Source: an uncultured Cytophagales bacterium (GTDB lineage Bacteria; Bacteroidota; Bacteroidia; Cytophagales; Thermonemataceae). From it: a DNA stretch of 64,000 nucleotides. Below are positions 18,260-27,708 of this stretch, one piece after another. The notes beneath the pieces are model-generated. The model did no database searches. It saw only the letters and a program-made list of their open reading frames with translations, and was not told where the DNA came from. Location of the stretch: positions 42,187 to 106,186 of the forward strand of contig CALLAC010000012.1 of the NCBI GenBank assembly GCA_938002655.1, given 5' to 3'. Positions within the stretch are counted from its first letter, which is position 1; the number at the start of each line of letters is the position of its first letter. Made by a program: the position numbers and the translations under genes.

Positions 18260-20446
18260 ATGAGGTTTTTGTATTTCTTGAAGATTTTCGGACTTTTTTG
18301 GCTTTTTTCACTTCAATTTGTTTCTGCTCAACTAAAACCTTATGAAATTCCTGAAAATATTGAAGTAGAAAACATTAGTAAGTATTTTGTGTATTACGAA
18401 GATGCTTCCAAACTGATGTCGCTGAAAGAAATAGACAAAATGGAAGCAGAAAAATGGAAACCCATTACCAGAGATGACCCCAATTTAGGCTTTAAGAAAA
18501 TCAATCTATGGCTTAAATTTCAGTTATACAACAATTCTAACAAAGCAGAAACTTTCTATTTAGAGTTTGACTATCCTCTTTTGGATAAAGTAGATATTTT
18601 TAGTAAAAATGGGGAAAGTTCTTGGGAAAAAGTAATCAACACAGTTGGAGATGCCGTTCCATTTAATACAAGACCTTTTTTTTACAGAAATTTCATTTTT
18701 CCACTCAAATTAGAACCTTTTGAAACTCGCTCTTTTCTTATCAAAATTAATAGTGATAGCTCTTTGCAATTTCCTGCTTATCTTTACTCACTACCAAGGC
18801 TTATCAAACACATAGCCATTACAGATATACTCTTTGGCTTTTTTTATGGCATTTTACTCATAATGGGCATTTACAATTTGGTGCTATTCTTTGCAATTCG
18901 TAACAATAGCTATTTGTATTATGTAGTTTATATTGCTTTTTATGGTACGGTGCAAGCGGCACTCAACGGACACGCCTTTCAATACTTATGGCCCAATGCC
19001 ACTTGGTGGGGAAATACCGTAGTACCTGTGGGTTTGTGTGCAGGCGGAGCAGGGGCTATTCTGTTTATGATTTCTTTTTTAAGCACAGAAAAATATTTGC
19101 CTCGTTTTAATAAAGTTTTATGGGGCATTATAGCACTATTGGGAGTATTTTCTCTACTCGGCTTGGTACTTCCTTATTCTATTTCAGTAAGAATAGGTAC
19201 CATAGCTATGCTGGTGGTAGGGATTGTGGAGTTATCAACGGGTTTGGTAGTTTGGCGTATCGGAAATAAATCGGCAATTTACTTTATTTTATCTTGGGCA
19301 TTTTTTCTTGTAGGTATCATGACGGTAGCTCTTATTGCCGCAGGAGCTATCCCTAATCATCCTTTTTTACGTATTTCGCACCTTATAGGGGCAATGTTTC
19401 AGGTGGTAGGGTTGTCTTTTGCTTTGGCAGACAGAGTAAATACCATTCGCCGTGAACGTGCTTTGGCACAAGCAGAAGCCCTACGTGCTTTGGAAGAAAA
19501 TGCTCGCATCATCAAGGAACAAAATGAAATGCTCGAACAAAAAGTTGCCGAAAGAACACGCCAGTTGCAACAAAAACAAGAAGAAATTCTTGCTCAAAAC
19601 GAAGAATTACAACAACAAAGAGAAGAAATTATGGCTCAAAGAGATTTTATTGCAAAGAAAAACAAAGAACTCACCGAGTTGAATACACATATGAGCCAAA
19701 GTATTCAATATGCCAGTCAGATACAAAAAGCTATTCTGCCTACCGAAGAAACCATTAGAAAATATGTAAGCGATTTTTTCCTTATTTATTTGCCCAAAGA
19801 TATCGTTTCAGGAGATTTTTACTGGTTTTCTCCAATAGAAAAACATCTGTTTTTTGCTGTCGTAGATTGTACAGGACACGGCGTACCAGGAGCTTTCATG
19901 AGTATGATAGGCAATACCTTGCTCAATAAAATTATTAACGAGAATAAAATTTTTGACCCTGCTCAAATTCTTTCTGCTCTCAACGAAGGAGTAATCACCT
20001 CGCTCAGACAAAGAGAAACAGGCAATAACGATGGCATGGACGTATGTTTGTGCCGTATAGATGCAAAAAACGAAGAAGAATTTGAATTATATTTTGCAGG
20101 AGCCAGACGCCCCTTATACATCTTTAAAGACGATAACATTATTGAACTGAAAGGCTCGCGTAGTCATATCGGAGGCAGTGGTTTAGGAATGATGCAAAAC
20201 CCTTACCAAACTTATCATTGCTCACTTCAAAAAGGTGATGTTATTTACCTTTCTACTGATGGCTATACCGATAGTCCGAACCCCGATAGACAAAAATTTG
20301 GTACCGATAAACTCAGAACTTTACTTTTACTTTATGGCAAAGAACCCTTAGATAGACAATGCTATTTTTTGAAAGAAGAGCTTTTGATGTTTCAGAAAAA
20401 TGCCACCCAAAGAGATGATATTTTGGTAATGGGCATAAAACTATGA
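18260..20446 (+). CDS. 7TM-DISM receptor with SpoIIE/PP2C phosphatase output
   Basis: A 728-residue membrane receptor. After a signal peptide comes a periplasmic 7TMR-DISMED2 domain (about residues 30-165), seven membrane helices (about 185-395), a Gln/Glu-rich coiled coil (about 405-485) and a SpoIIE-type PP2C domain. The phosphatase metal motifs are intact: DIVSGDFYW, AVVDCTGHGVPGAFMSM, and the later STDGYTD. Such proteins dephosphorylate Ser/Thr on anti-sigma antagonists or other partners in response to an outside ligand. No partner kinase or STAS gene lies nearby. A paralogous output domain is found in the TPR protein at 47966-50047. Confidence 0.88.
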   Translation: MRFLYFLKIFGLFWLFSLQFVSAQLKPYEIPENIEVENISKYFVYYEDASKLMSLKEIDKMEAEKWKPITRDDPNLGFKKINLWLKFQLYNNSNKAETFYLEFDYPLLDKVDIFSKNGESSWEKVINTVGDAVPFNTRPFFYRNFIFPLKLEPFETRSFLIKINSDSSLQFPAYLYSLPRLIKHIAITDILFGFFYGILLIMGIYNLVLFFAIRNNSYLYYVVYIAFYGTVQAALNGHAFQYLWPNATWWGNTVVPVGLCAGGAGAILFMISFLSTEKYLPRFNKVLWGIIALLGVFSLLGLVLPYSISVRIGTIAMLVVGIVELSTGLVVWRIGNKSAIYFILSWAFFLVGIMTVALIAAGAIPNHPFLRISHLIGAMFQVVGLSFALADRVNTIRRERALAQAEALRALEENARIIKEQNEMLEQKVAERTRQLQQKQEEILAQNEELQQQREEIMAQRDFIAKKNKELTELNTHMSQSIQYASQIQKAILPTEETIRKYVSDFFLIYLPKDIVSGDFYWFSPIEKHLFFAVVDCTGHGVPGAFMSMIGNTLLNKIINENKIFDPAQILSALNEGVITSLRQRETGNNDGMDVCLCRIDAKNEEEFELYFAGARRPLYIFKDDNIIELKGSRSHIGGSGLGMMQNPYQTYHCSLQKGDVIYLSTDGYTDSPNPDRQKFGTDKLRTLLLLYGKEPLDRQCYFLKEELLMFQKNATQRDDILVMGIKL

Positions 20447-20530
20447 AATTTTATCTTGCAAGTACACACAAAACAAAAAAATATTTTATTTTTTTCTTGC
20501 TTTTCTTAAACTTTTGTTACACTTTTGCAT

Positions 20531-20558
20531 AGTCTTCTTACGTATGCTTATTAACATC
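20531..20558. repeat. 28-nt repeat, copy B
   Basis: Matches 14224-14251 in 26 of 28 positions. It lies just upstream of the terminator-like hairpin between the DISM phosphatase gene and murG. Confidence 0.6.
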
Positions 20559-20565
20559 TCTCACG

Positions 20566-20593
20566 ACCCTCTTTTGACAGAGGGTATTTTTTT
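20566..20593 (+). terminator. Rho-independent terminator before murG
   Basis: ACCCTC and GAGGGT form a 6-bp stem with an 8-nt loop, followed by A and seven T. It likely ends transcripts coming from the DISM phosphatase gene; the T run overlaps the -33 element of the murG promoter. Confidence 0.65.
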
Positions 20594-20621
20594 GCTTTTT
20601 CCAAGTTCATGTTTAACTTTG
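20591..20621 (+). promoter_or_regulatory. murG promoter
   Basis: TTTG at 20591-20594 and TAACTTTG at 20614-20621 are 19 nt apart, an exact fit to the Bacteroidetes -33/-7 consensus. Transcription would start near 20628, only about 15 nt before the TTG start codon at 20643. Confidence 0.7.
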
Positions 20622-20642
20622 CTCATTGAAAGCACAAGCACA

Positions 20643-21734
20643 TTGAAAAAAGTAATTATTAGTGGTGGGGGTACAGGCGGACACATCTACCCTGCCATAG
20701 CTATAGCCAATGAAATCAAACTACAAGCTCCTGCTACCGAAATTTTATTCGTAGGTGCGAATAATCGTATGGAAATGCAAAAAGTACCGCTAGCAGGCTA
20801 TAAAATTATTGGTTTAGATATCGCTGGAATTGAGCGAAAGCTAAGTACTGAAAATTTACGCTTCCCTCTCAAACTCCTGAAAAGTCTTGTACAAGCTCGC
20901 AAAATTTTACAAAAATTCAAGCCTGATATATGCATAGGTGTAGGAGGATACGCCAGTGCCCCTACATTGCTAATGGCCTCCCTGATGAATATTCCCACAC
21001 TTATTCAAGAACAAAACAGCTATGCAGGTATTACCAACAAACTTTTATCAAGAAAAGCTAAAAAAATATGCGTAGCTTATCCCCAAATGGATAGATATTT
21101 TCCCAAAGAAAAAATTGTTCTTACAGGCAACCCCGTACGGAAAGATATTTTAGAGCTTGAAAATAAACGGCTTAATGCTTTGCAATATTTTGGTTTGCAA
21201 GAAAACAAAAAAACTATTCTGGCGATAGGCGGTAGCCTCGGAGCAAGAACTATCAATTTAAGTATACAAAAAAATATAAACAGACTTATAGAAAATGATA
21301 TTCAGATGATTTGGCAAACGGGTAAAAACTTCTATGAAACTGCTCAAAAAAGTGTATCTGAAGCCCAAACAACCCTTATCAAGGTTTTTGATTTTATCAA
21401 TGTAATGGATTTAGCCTATTCGGTGGCAGATGTAGTTGTTTCCAGAGCAGGGGCTTTATCAATTTCAGAATTATGTTTGGCAGGAAAGCCTTGTATTTTA
21501 GTTCCCTCGCCCAATGTAGCCGAAGACCACCAAAGTAAAAATGCCAAAGTGCTTGTAAGTAATAGAGCCGCCTTAATGGTTGCCGATAAACACGCCGAAG
21601 CCTTTTTAGTAGGTGATGCGATTGATTTGCTCTTTGATGAAACCTTACAAAAAGAATTACAAAGAAATATTCGACGCTTTGCCAAACCCAATGCCGCCCA
21701 AGAAATCGTCAGAGAGATAATGCAGATTTGGTAA
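20643..21734 (+). CDS. murG: MurG, UDP-GlcNAc transferase of lipid II synthesis
   Basis: The 363-residue enzyme adds GlcNAc to lipid I at the inner face of the membrane, giving lipid II. It has the N-terminal KKVIISGGGTGGHIYPA signature, GVGGYASAPTL, and the donor-site block GALSISELCLAGKPCILVPS with NVAEDHQSKNA. I chose TTG 20643: homologues begin right at this motif, and a promoter and a terminator lie inside the longer open frame upstream. It is monocistronic here rather than in the usual mur/fts cluster. A strong bidirectional terminator follows. Confidence 0.92.
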   Translation: MKKVIISGGGTGGHIYPAIAIANEIKLQAPATEILFVGANNRMEMQKVPLAGYKIIGLDIAGIERKLSTENLRFPLKLLKSLVQARKILQKFKPDICIGVGGYASAPTLLMASLMNIPTLIQEQNSYAGITNKLLSRKAKKICVAYPQMDRYFPKEKIVLTGNPVRKDILELENKRLNALQYFGLQENKKTILAIGGSLGARTINLSIQKNINRLIENDIQMIWQTGKNFYETAQKSVSEAQTTLIKVFDFINVMDLAYSVADVVVSRAGALSISELCLAGKPCILVPSPNVAEDHQSKNAKVLVSNRAALMVADKHAEAFLVGDAIDLLFDETLQKELQRNIRRFAKPNAAQEIVREIMQIW

Positions 21735-21738
21735 AAAA

Positions 21739-21770
21739 GAAAACGACAGGCTCGCGAACCTGTCGTTTTC
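21739..21770. terminator. Bidirectional terminator between murG and coxA
   Basis: A perfect 12-bp stem (GAAAACGACAGG with CCTGTCGTTTTC), 8-nt loop, with A and T tracts inside the arms. It separates murG from the convergent respiratory operon. Confidence 0.85.
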
Positions 21771-21788
21771 AGTTTAGTTTTTGATAAT

Positions 21789-23720
21789 TTATGCAGTTAG
21801 CTCCTTCTTTTTAGCAAGTTTTGCAAGTTCGAGAGTTGTATCGTGTGGCAACATTTCCTCTTTTTCCAATGCGATCATTTCGTTTTCGTGAGGCAGATTG
21901 GAATGAGGTGTCATTGAATAAGGTACATTTTGAGGGATAAAGTCGGTGAATCCATCTTTTTCAGCATTAGGTTTGCTGTAATCATAAGCCCAACGATACA
22001 CAAAAGGAATTTGACCAGGCCAGTTTCCATGTCCGGGTTCAAGAGGGGCTGTCCATTCCAAGGTATTAGAATTCCAAGGGTTTTGGGTGGCTTTTCTACC
22101 TCTCCACATCGAGTAGAAGAAGTTGAAACCGAAAATCAGTTGAGCACCAAAGGTAATTACAGCGGCAACACTGATAAATTGGTTCAAATTCAGATATACC
22201 TCATCACGGAAAGCGGCATATGCTGAAAACTCATAATAACGGCGAGGGAAACCAGCAATTCCGATAAAGTGCATAGGGAAAAATACCAAATACACACCTA
22301 CAAATGTAAGCCAGAAATGAATATAACCTAGTTTCTCATCCATCATTCTACCAAACATTTTAGGGAACCAGTGATAAATACCCGCCATCATTCCGAAGAA
22401 GGAAGCCGAACCCATCACCAAGTGGAAGTGAGCTACTACATAATAAGTGTCGTGCAAGTAAATATCCAGGGCGTTGTTACCTAAAATGATACCTGTTACT
22501 CCACCTGAAATGAACAAAGAAACTAGCCCAACAGAGAAAAGCATTGCAGGTGTGTAACGAATATTTCCTCTCCAAAGCGTAGTAATATAGTTGAAAGCTT
22601 TTACCGCCGAAGGAACTGCAATGATAAGCGTTAGGAACATGAAGATACTGCCCAAGAAAGGGTCCATACCTGTTACAAACATGTGGTGAGCCCAAACAAT
22701 GAACGAGAGTACTGCAATTCCCAACATTGAACCAATCATTGCTTTATAACCAAAAATAGGCTTGCGAGCATTAGTTGCAATGATTTCAGAAGTAATACCC
22801 AAAGCAGGTAAAAGAACGATATACACTTCGGGGTGCCCGAGGAACCAGAACAAGTGCTGATACAAAATCGCACTACCACCCGTATGGTCCAGAGCTTGTC
22901 CAGCTACATATATATCTGATAAATAAAAGCTTGTTCCCAACATTCTATCAAACATCAAGAGTAAAGCCGCAGAAAAAAGTACAGGGAAAGAAAGCAAACC
23001 AATGATAGCAGTAATAAAGAACGCCCATACCGTAAGCGGTAGACGAGAGAAAGTCATTCCTTTGGTACGAAGGTTGATTACTGTGGTGATATAATTGATG
23101 CCCCCGAGCAATGATGAAACGATAAACAAAGTCATGGATATGAGCCAGTAAGTCATTCCTGCTCCTGAACCTTTGAGAGCTTGTGGCAAAGCACTTAATG
23201 GTGGATATACTACCCAACCTCCTGCGGCAGGACCGCCGTCAAGGAAGAAGGAAGCCGCCATAACTACACTCGAGGCAAAGAAAAACCAGTAAGAAAGCAT
23301 ATTCAAAAATCCCGAAGCCATATCTCTAGCTCCTATTTGTAAAGGAATAAGGAAGTTAGAGAACGTTCCGCTTAAACCTGCTGTAAGCACAAAGAACACC
23401 ATAATCGTTCCGTGCATTGTAACCAAAGCTAAATAGAATTCAGGATCTAGTTGTCCTTGTCCAGGATCACCTGTGACCCACTTACCCAAGATTGGCTTGA
23501 GCCAAGTGTAATCCATTTCAGGAAAACCAAGTTTCAAACGGAACAAGATAGAAAGTAAACCACCTACAAAAGCCCATAAAATGCCTGTTACCAAAAACTG
23601 CTTGGCAATCATTTTATGGTCGGTAGAAAACACATACTTTGTTAAAAAAGTTTCGTGATGATGCTCGTGATGTTCGTCATGAGTATGTACATCGTGAGCG
23701 TGTGCAACTGCTGTAGCCAT
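21789..23720 (-). CDS. coxA: Cytochrome c oxidase subunit I
   Basis: A 643-residue, 12-helix heme-copper oxidase subunit, last gene of the act-cox operon. It reduces oxygen at the heme-CuB centre. Seen are WFLGHPEVYIVLLP (CuB His and cross-linked Tyr), the HHMF pair after IVWA (CuB ligands), and HDTYYVVAHFHLVMG (heme ligands). The GHPEVY form marks an A-type enzyme. The N-terminal tail is His-rich (HAHDVHTHDEHHEHHHE), which is unusual and might hold copper. Subunits III and IV are not encoded in this operon. Confidence 0.95.
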   Translation of the reverse strand: MATAVAHAHDVHTHDEHHEHHHETFLTKYVFSTDHKMIAKQFLVTGILWAFVGGLLSILFRLKLGFPEMDYTWLKPILGKWVTGDPGQGQLDPEFYLALVTMHGTIMVFFVLTAGLSGTFSNFLIPLQIGARDMASGFLNMLSYWFFFASSVVMAASFFLDGGPAAGGWVVYPPLSALPQALKGSGAGMTYWLISMTLFIVSSLLGGINYITTVINLRTKGMTFSRLPLTVWAFFITAIIGLLSFPVLFSAALLLMFDRMLGTSFYLSDIYVAGQALDHTGGSAILYQHLFWFLGHPEVYIVLLPALGITSEIIATNARKPIFGYKAMIGSMLGIAVLSFIVWAHHMFVTGMDPFLGSIFMFLTLIIAVPSAVKAFNYITTLWRGNIRYTPAMLFSVGLVSLFISGGVTGIILGNNALDIYLHDTYYVVAHFHLVMGSASFFGMMAGIYHWFPKMFGRMMDEKLGYIHFWLTFVGVYLVFFPMHFIGIAGFPRRYYEFSAYAAFRDEVYLNLNQFISVAAVITFGAQLIFGFNFFYSMWRGRKATQNPWNSNTLEWTAPLEPGHGNWPGQIPFVYRWAYDYSKPNAEKDGFTDFIPQNVPYSMTPHSNLPHENEMIALEKEEMLPHDTTLELAKLAKKKELTA

Positions 23721-23811
23721 AATATTTTTTTTTGGATTTTACTATTCAGTGCAAAAAATTTACACAAATATATTAAAACATATATGATTATACAAGTAAA
23801 GATAGCTGATT

Positions 23812-24945
23812 TTAGTCAGTATTTTTGACATTTTCTACAAATGCCTGACCAGCGTTCTGTTTCATCTTCATCTGACGCTTAACAGCTTCTAATACATATT
23901 CTTTGTTTTTCACTACAAAGGGTTCTTGTTTAGCTACCCAAGCCTCGTACTCTTTCTCATCAAGCACTACTACTCTCATACGCATACTGAAATGACCTCT
24001 TCCACAAATTTCCTGACAAACAATCTCATAATCAAAGGTTTCCCAACGAGCTTTGATATCAGCAGGATCACCTTTGGTGGTTGAAGGGTCTGGCTTTAGA
24101 TATTCAGGGTTTGTTTTGAGTTCTTCACGCATTTCTTGGGTAGTTTTGGTAGGGATAAACCACATTGTAGTAGGCTGGCCAGGAACAGCATCCATTTTCT
24201 GACGGAAATGAGGTAAGCTAACGCTGTGGATAACGTCGCGAGCACGTATCTTCAGCTGAATAGGCTTTCCTTTCACCAAAACAAGTTCAGTAGCCTGAAA
24301 GTCGTCATTTACATTTTTATCGGTGAAATCCAAACCGAGCTCGTTTATATCATCAGTGTAGCGGAAGTTATAGCCACCAAATTTACCATCTTTACCGGGA
24401 TAGCGTGCAATCCAGTTAAATTGCTTGCCTACCACTTCTATCTGAATAGCATTTTCAGGAGCATCTTTGGTAACTTTTCTCCACAAATTCCAACCTGTGA
24501 ACACTAAAATTGCAAGTATAATAGCAGGAATTATAGTCCATACTACTTCCAACTTTGTGTTGTCTGGATAAAACGTAGCTTTATTGTTTCGTTTGTAACG
24601 ATACTTGTAAGCAAAGTAAAACAAACCTGTGTTGGTTACTAGAAACATCAGGATAATAATCACATGAGCAATTTTAGAAAGCCAGTCATACTCGGCACCG
24701 TGTACAGAGGCCTCAGGTTGTCCCCATAAAGTCATATGCCGACTAGCATACCAAAACGCCCAAATAGTACCTGCTAGCGGCAACAACAAGAATAAATATG
24801 CATGAAAATTGTTGGTTGATATATCAACCTCTTCATTTTTCTTGTTTTTGCTACGCAAGATAGATACTAGGTTCGACATTCTGAACACAATAAAGAACAT
24901 CGCTAGTACCAAAGCTACAATAAAAGTTAGAAGCAGACCGTTCAT
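23812..24945 (-). CDS. coxB: Cytochrome c oxidase subunit II
   Basis: A 377-residue subunit with three N-terminal membrane helices (one more than the usual two) and a periplasmic cupredoxin domain. The CuA ligands are present: His in DVIHSVSLPHF and the set CQEICGRGHFSM. It takes electrons from cytochrome c or directly from the neighbouring alternative complex III. No fused cytochrome c domain is seen at the C-terminus. It lies between actF and coxA. Confidence 0.93.
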   Translation of the reverse strand: MNGLLLTFIVALVLAMFFIVFRMSNLVSILRSKNKKNEEVDISTNNFHAYLFLLLPLAGTIWAFWYASRHMTLWGQPEASVHGAEYDWLSKIAHVIIILMFLVTNTGLFYFAYKYRYKRNNKATFYPDNTKLEVVWTIIPAIILAILVFTGWNLWRKVTKDAPENAIQIEVVGKQFNWIARYPGKDGKFGGYNFRYTDDINELGLDFTDKNVNDDFQATELVLVKGKPIQLKIRARDVIHSVSLPHFRQKMDAVPGQPTTMWFIPTKTTQEMREELKTNPEYLKPDPSTTKGDPADIKARWETFDYEIVCQEICGRGHFSMRMRVVVLDEKEYEAWVAKQEPFVVKNKEYVLEAVKRQMKMKQNAGQAFVENVKNTD

Positions 24946-25011
24946 AAGTTTTTATTTTTTGCTATTATAAAAAAATGTTCAGCGAGTTTGTTTTCAAAAA
25001 ATTAAAGAATT

Positions 25012-26364
25012 TTAAATGCTGTGATGCAAACTTTCTTCCATCATAGGATGATTTTTGGCAATCAGGCCTTGTCTTGAAAGTTGATTTGCAAATACATACA
25101 CAAATGCACAAGCAAAAAGCATCAGTGTACCTATTTCTATAAGGAAAAATCCGCCGTTTCCTTTTACTGTACCAGGCATCACCATCACAAAGAAATCTAA
25201 ATAGTGCCCCATCAAGATAGCAAAAGCAGTAATTTTCAAGAAAATTTCTTTACGTTTGGCATCTCTTGTCATCAAGAATAAAAATGGGAAAAGGAAGTTG
25301 ATAATTACATTCATCACAATCATTGGCGAATAGACGCCTTCTAGACCATCGTGGCGAGCTACCCAATATTCAATTTCTTCGGGAATATTAGAGTACGCTT
25401 GCAACATATATTGAGCAAACCAAATGTAAGCCCAGAATATGCTGAATGCAAACATAAATTTACCTAAATCGTGTAAATGGTTTTCGTTAACCATTTTCAA
25501 ATAGCCATTCTCTTTCAGATATACTACTGCTAGCGTAAGAACAGCCAAAGCCGAAACCCAGCTACTTGCGAATACATACCAACCAAACATTGTACTGTAC
25601 CAATGCGTATCAATACTCATTACCCAATCCCAAGCAGAAACAGATTCGCTCAAACCAAAGAAAACAATAAAAATTGCTCCAATAGTGATATTGCGTTTGT
25701 GATAGCTAAAATCTGTCTTATCTGTCAAATAATCTTCTGCTACCGAATTTTTAATGAGCATACGATACAATGCGTACCATATTCCAATAAAAGCTACTAA
25801 ACGTAAGACCCAAAACAGCGGGAAAGAACCTGCCGCAAGTGGGAAGAAGAAAAATCCTGCTTTTCCTGCGATAATAGGGTCATAAGTGGCTTTACCTTTT
25901 TCGTAGAGGTCGTGGTGTGTCCAGTGAAAGAGGTCATGCCCACCTAAAAAGAAAGTAATCAGCAGAACAGGTGCAGTAAAAGGTAAAAATGCTCCGAAAG
26001 CCTCTGCAACCCTACGAATAGTAGCCGACCAACCCGCATAGGCTACGTATTGAATAGCTACAAATAAAACCCCCATTGCGGCAATATACGTAAAGAAAAC
26101 TCCATTAAGCCATAAATTAGCCCAAAGACGCGTAAGCGGTGTTGCTCCGTGATGCCCTACTTCTGCGTGTTTTCCAGCATCTTGAGCGGCTTTGCCTGCT
26201 TCGTGAGCTTCATGATGACCAAAACCAATACCTGCATACGCCAAGATAACTCCCAAAACAAGCAACACAAGTCCCACACCCATTCCAATTGCAAGTTTCT
26301 TTTTGAGTTCGGGAGTAAAAGTGTATTTTTCGTTCAAATTGTAATGTACGTGTACCTCTGCCAT
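25012..26364 (-). CDS. actF: Alternative complex III subunit ActF
   Basis: A 450-residue membrane protein with about ten helices, homologous in pattern to the NrfD-like subunit ActF of the quinol:cytochrome c oxidoreductase of Rhodothermus marinus and Flavobacterium johnsoniae. Characteristic are HDLFHWTHHDLYEKG and the segment WVMSIDTHWYSTMFGWYVFASSW near residue 250. It has a role beside ActC in quinol binding or proton movement. A His-rich stretch sits after the first helix. Encoded between actE and coxB. Confidence 0.9.
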   Translation of the reverse strand: MAEVHVHYNLNEKYTFTPELKKKLAIGMGVGLVLLVLGVILAYAGIGFGHHEAHEAGKAAQDAGKHAEVGHHGATPLTRLWANLWLNGVFFTYIAAMGVLFVAIQYVAYAGWSATIRRVAEAFGAFLPFTAPVLLITFFLGGHDLFHWTHHDLYEKGKATYDPIIAGKAGFFFFPLAAGSFPLFWVLRLVAFIGIWYALYRMLIKNSVAEDYLTDKTDFSYHKRNITIGAIFIVFFGLSESVSAWDWVMSIDTHWYSTMFGWYVFASSWVSALAVLTLAVVYLKENGYLKMVNENHLHDLGKFMFAFSIFWAYIWFAQYMLQAYSNIPEEIEYWVARHDGLEGVYSPMIVMNVIINFLFPFLFLMTRDAKRKEIFLKITAFAILMGHYLDFFVMVMPGTVKGNGGFFLIEIGTLMLFACAFVYVFANQLSRQGLIAKNHPMMEESLHHSI

Positions 26365-26427
26365 AAGTATAATTTATTAAAAATTTAGACACAAGACAGT
26401 AAGCACAAGATGGGCTCTTGTGCGAAA

Positions 26428-27114
26428 TTACTTTTTAGCTTCCTCTTTTTTCTCCTCTTTCTTTTCTTCTTCTTTTACCACAGGCGTACCATCAGGATTG
26501 ATTTGCCCTTGCAATACGTGAACATAGCTCACAATTTTCCAACGCTCCAAAGCATTCATTTGTGAGGCGTGTGGCCACATTCTACCTTTTCCGTGGGTAA
26601 TCACGTGGAATATATGACCGCCATTAACTTTGGCAAGCTGGCCTCCTGCCAAGTTGGCTACCCCACCATATTTTTGCCCTACTTTGCCATCACCTTTTCC
26701 TTCGGCTCCGTGGCAAGGCTGGCAAAAATATTCATACAAAACTTTACCTTCTGCTATTACTTGTTTGGTAATTTTCAGAGGATTTTTCAAATTTTTTGCG
26801 GCTTCTTCCAAACTATCAGGGTGAGTGCGATAAACCATTAAGCCTAGATCGTACTCTTCGCCTGTGCTTGCATCTTTATAAATGGTTTTGTAGTTTCTAC
26901 GAGCTACCGTACCTTGTGCAGGCTCACGCAGATTGATACCATAAGGATTGATTTTATTGATACTATCCTTTACTATACTATATGGCTCATATGCCGTAGA
27001 AACATACATATTAGGAGCAAACTCGGTACCAGGGTCATTCGGACCACGCTGACACGAATGTAACACAAAGCTTGCTACAATCACTGAAAAGACAATATAT
27101 TTTTTCAAGTTCAT
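26428..27114 (-). CDS. actE: Alternative complex III cytochrome subunit ActE
   Basis: A 228-residue lipoprotein, with Cys21 after FVLHS as lipid anchor, carrying one cytochrome c domain: heme motif CQPCH at about residues 131-135 and a distal Met in RMWPHASQM. In the known complex, this subunit holds the exit heme for electrons. The C-terminus is an uninterrupted Lys/Glu-rich tail of about 20 residues. Sits between actD and actF in the operon. Confidence 0.92.
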   Translation of the reverse strand: MNLKKYIVFSVIVASFVLHSCQRGPNDPGTEFAPNMYVSTAYEPYSIVKDSINKINPYGINLREPAQGTVARRNYKTIYKDASTGEEYDLGLMVYRTHPDSLEEAAKNLKNPLKITKQVIAEGKVLYEYFCQPCHGAEGKGDGKVGQKYGGVANLAGGQLAKVNGGHIFHVITHGKGRMWPHASQMNALERWKIVSYVHVLQGQINPDGTPVVKEEEKKEEKKEEAKK

Positions 27115-27135
27115 TGTACGTTTTCGTTTAATGTA

Positions 27136-27681
27136 TTAAGACTTTTCAACAATACGCGGAGGAGGTGTAGTTTCTGCACCATATTTGATAAGAATCTGTC
27201 TGATTTCTTCAACAGATTTGGTATTTTTATCCAAATCAACTACCAAAGCGTACTTATCATCTGTGGTGCGTCTATCGAACATAAATTCTACTTTTCCGGG
27301 TCCCATATTATTCGTAATCAAGAAAGTAGCTACCATACCCAAAGCACAGATTAGTACGGTTGCCTCAAAAGTTACGGGCACCATCGTAGGAGGATACAGA
27401 GGATTTTTTCCTCCAATAATCATAGGCCAATCTATTTTCATCATAAAGGTTATCATCGTAATAGCCAGTATAGTACCCGTAGCACCAAACATAAAAGCGG
27501 CAATAGGAATGCGTGTACGTGGATGCCCGATATATGTATCTATGTGATGAATAGGATGCGGTGAATACACCTCTTCTACTTTTACTCCTTCTTTTTGTAC
27601 CTTTTTTACGGCTTCTACTACCTTTTCTTCATGGTCGTAGATTCCTACCAGATATTTTTTAGGTTCTTTACTTTTGGCCAT
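27136..27681 (-). CDS. actD: Alternative complex III subunit ActD
   Basis: A 181-residue DUF3341 protein with a cytoplasmic N-terminal domain (YLVGIYDHEEKVVEAVKK), two membrane helices around residues 60-85 and 95-120, and a short cytoplasmic end. This is the standard form of ActD, a membrane subunit without cofactors that binds beside ActC. Encoded between actC and actE, 22 nt from actE. Confidence 0.92.
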   Translation of the reverse strand: MAKSKEPKKYLVGIYDHEEKVVEAVKKVQKEGVKVEEVYSPHPIHHIDTYIGHPRTRIPIAAFMFGATGTILAITMITFMMKIDWPMIIGGKNPLYPPTMVPVTFEATVLICALGMVATFLITNNMGPGKVEFMFDRRTTDDKYALVVDLDKNTKSVEEIRQILIKYGAETTPPPRIVEKS

Positions 27682-27708
27682 TGTACTCGATTTTTGTAAG
27701 TTTTAGAA

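Noticed and set aside
20531..20593. Independent small RNA upstream of murG
   Set aside because: The hairpin is adequately explained as the terminator of the upstream phosphatase gene; the promoter-like sequence before it deviates from the consensus spacing.
20514..20642. N-terminal extension of MurG
   Set aside because: The family starts at KKVIISGGG, and a terminator and a consensus promoter lie in the extension.
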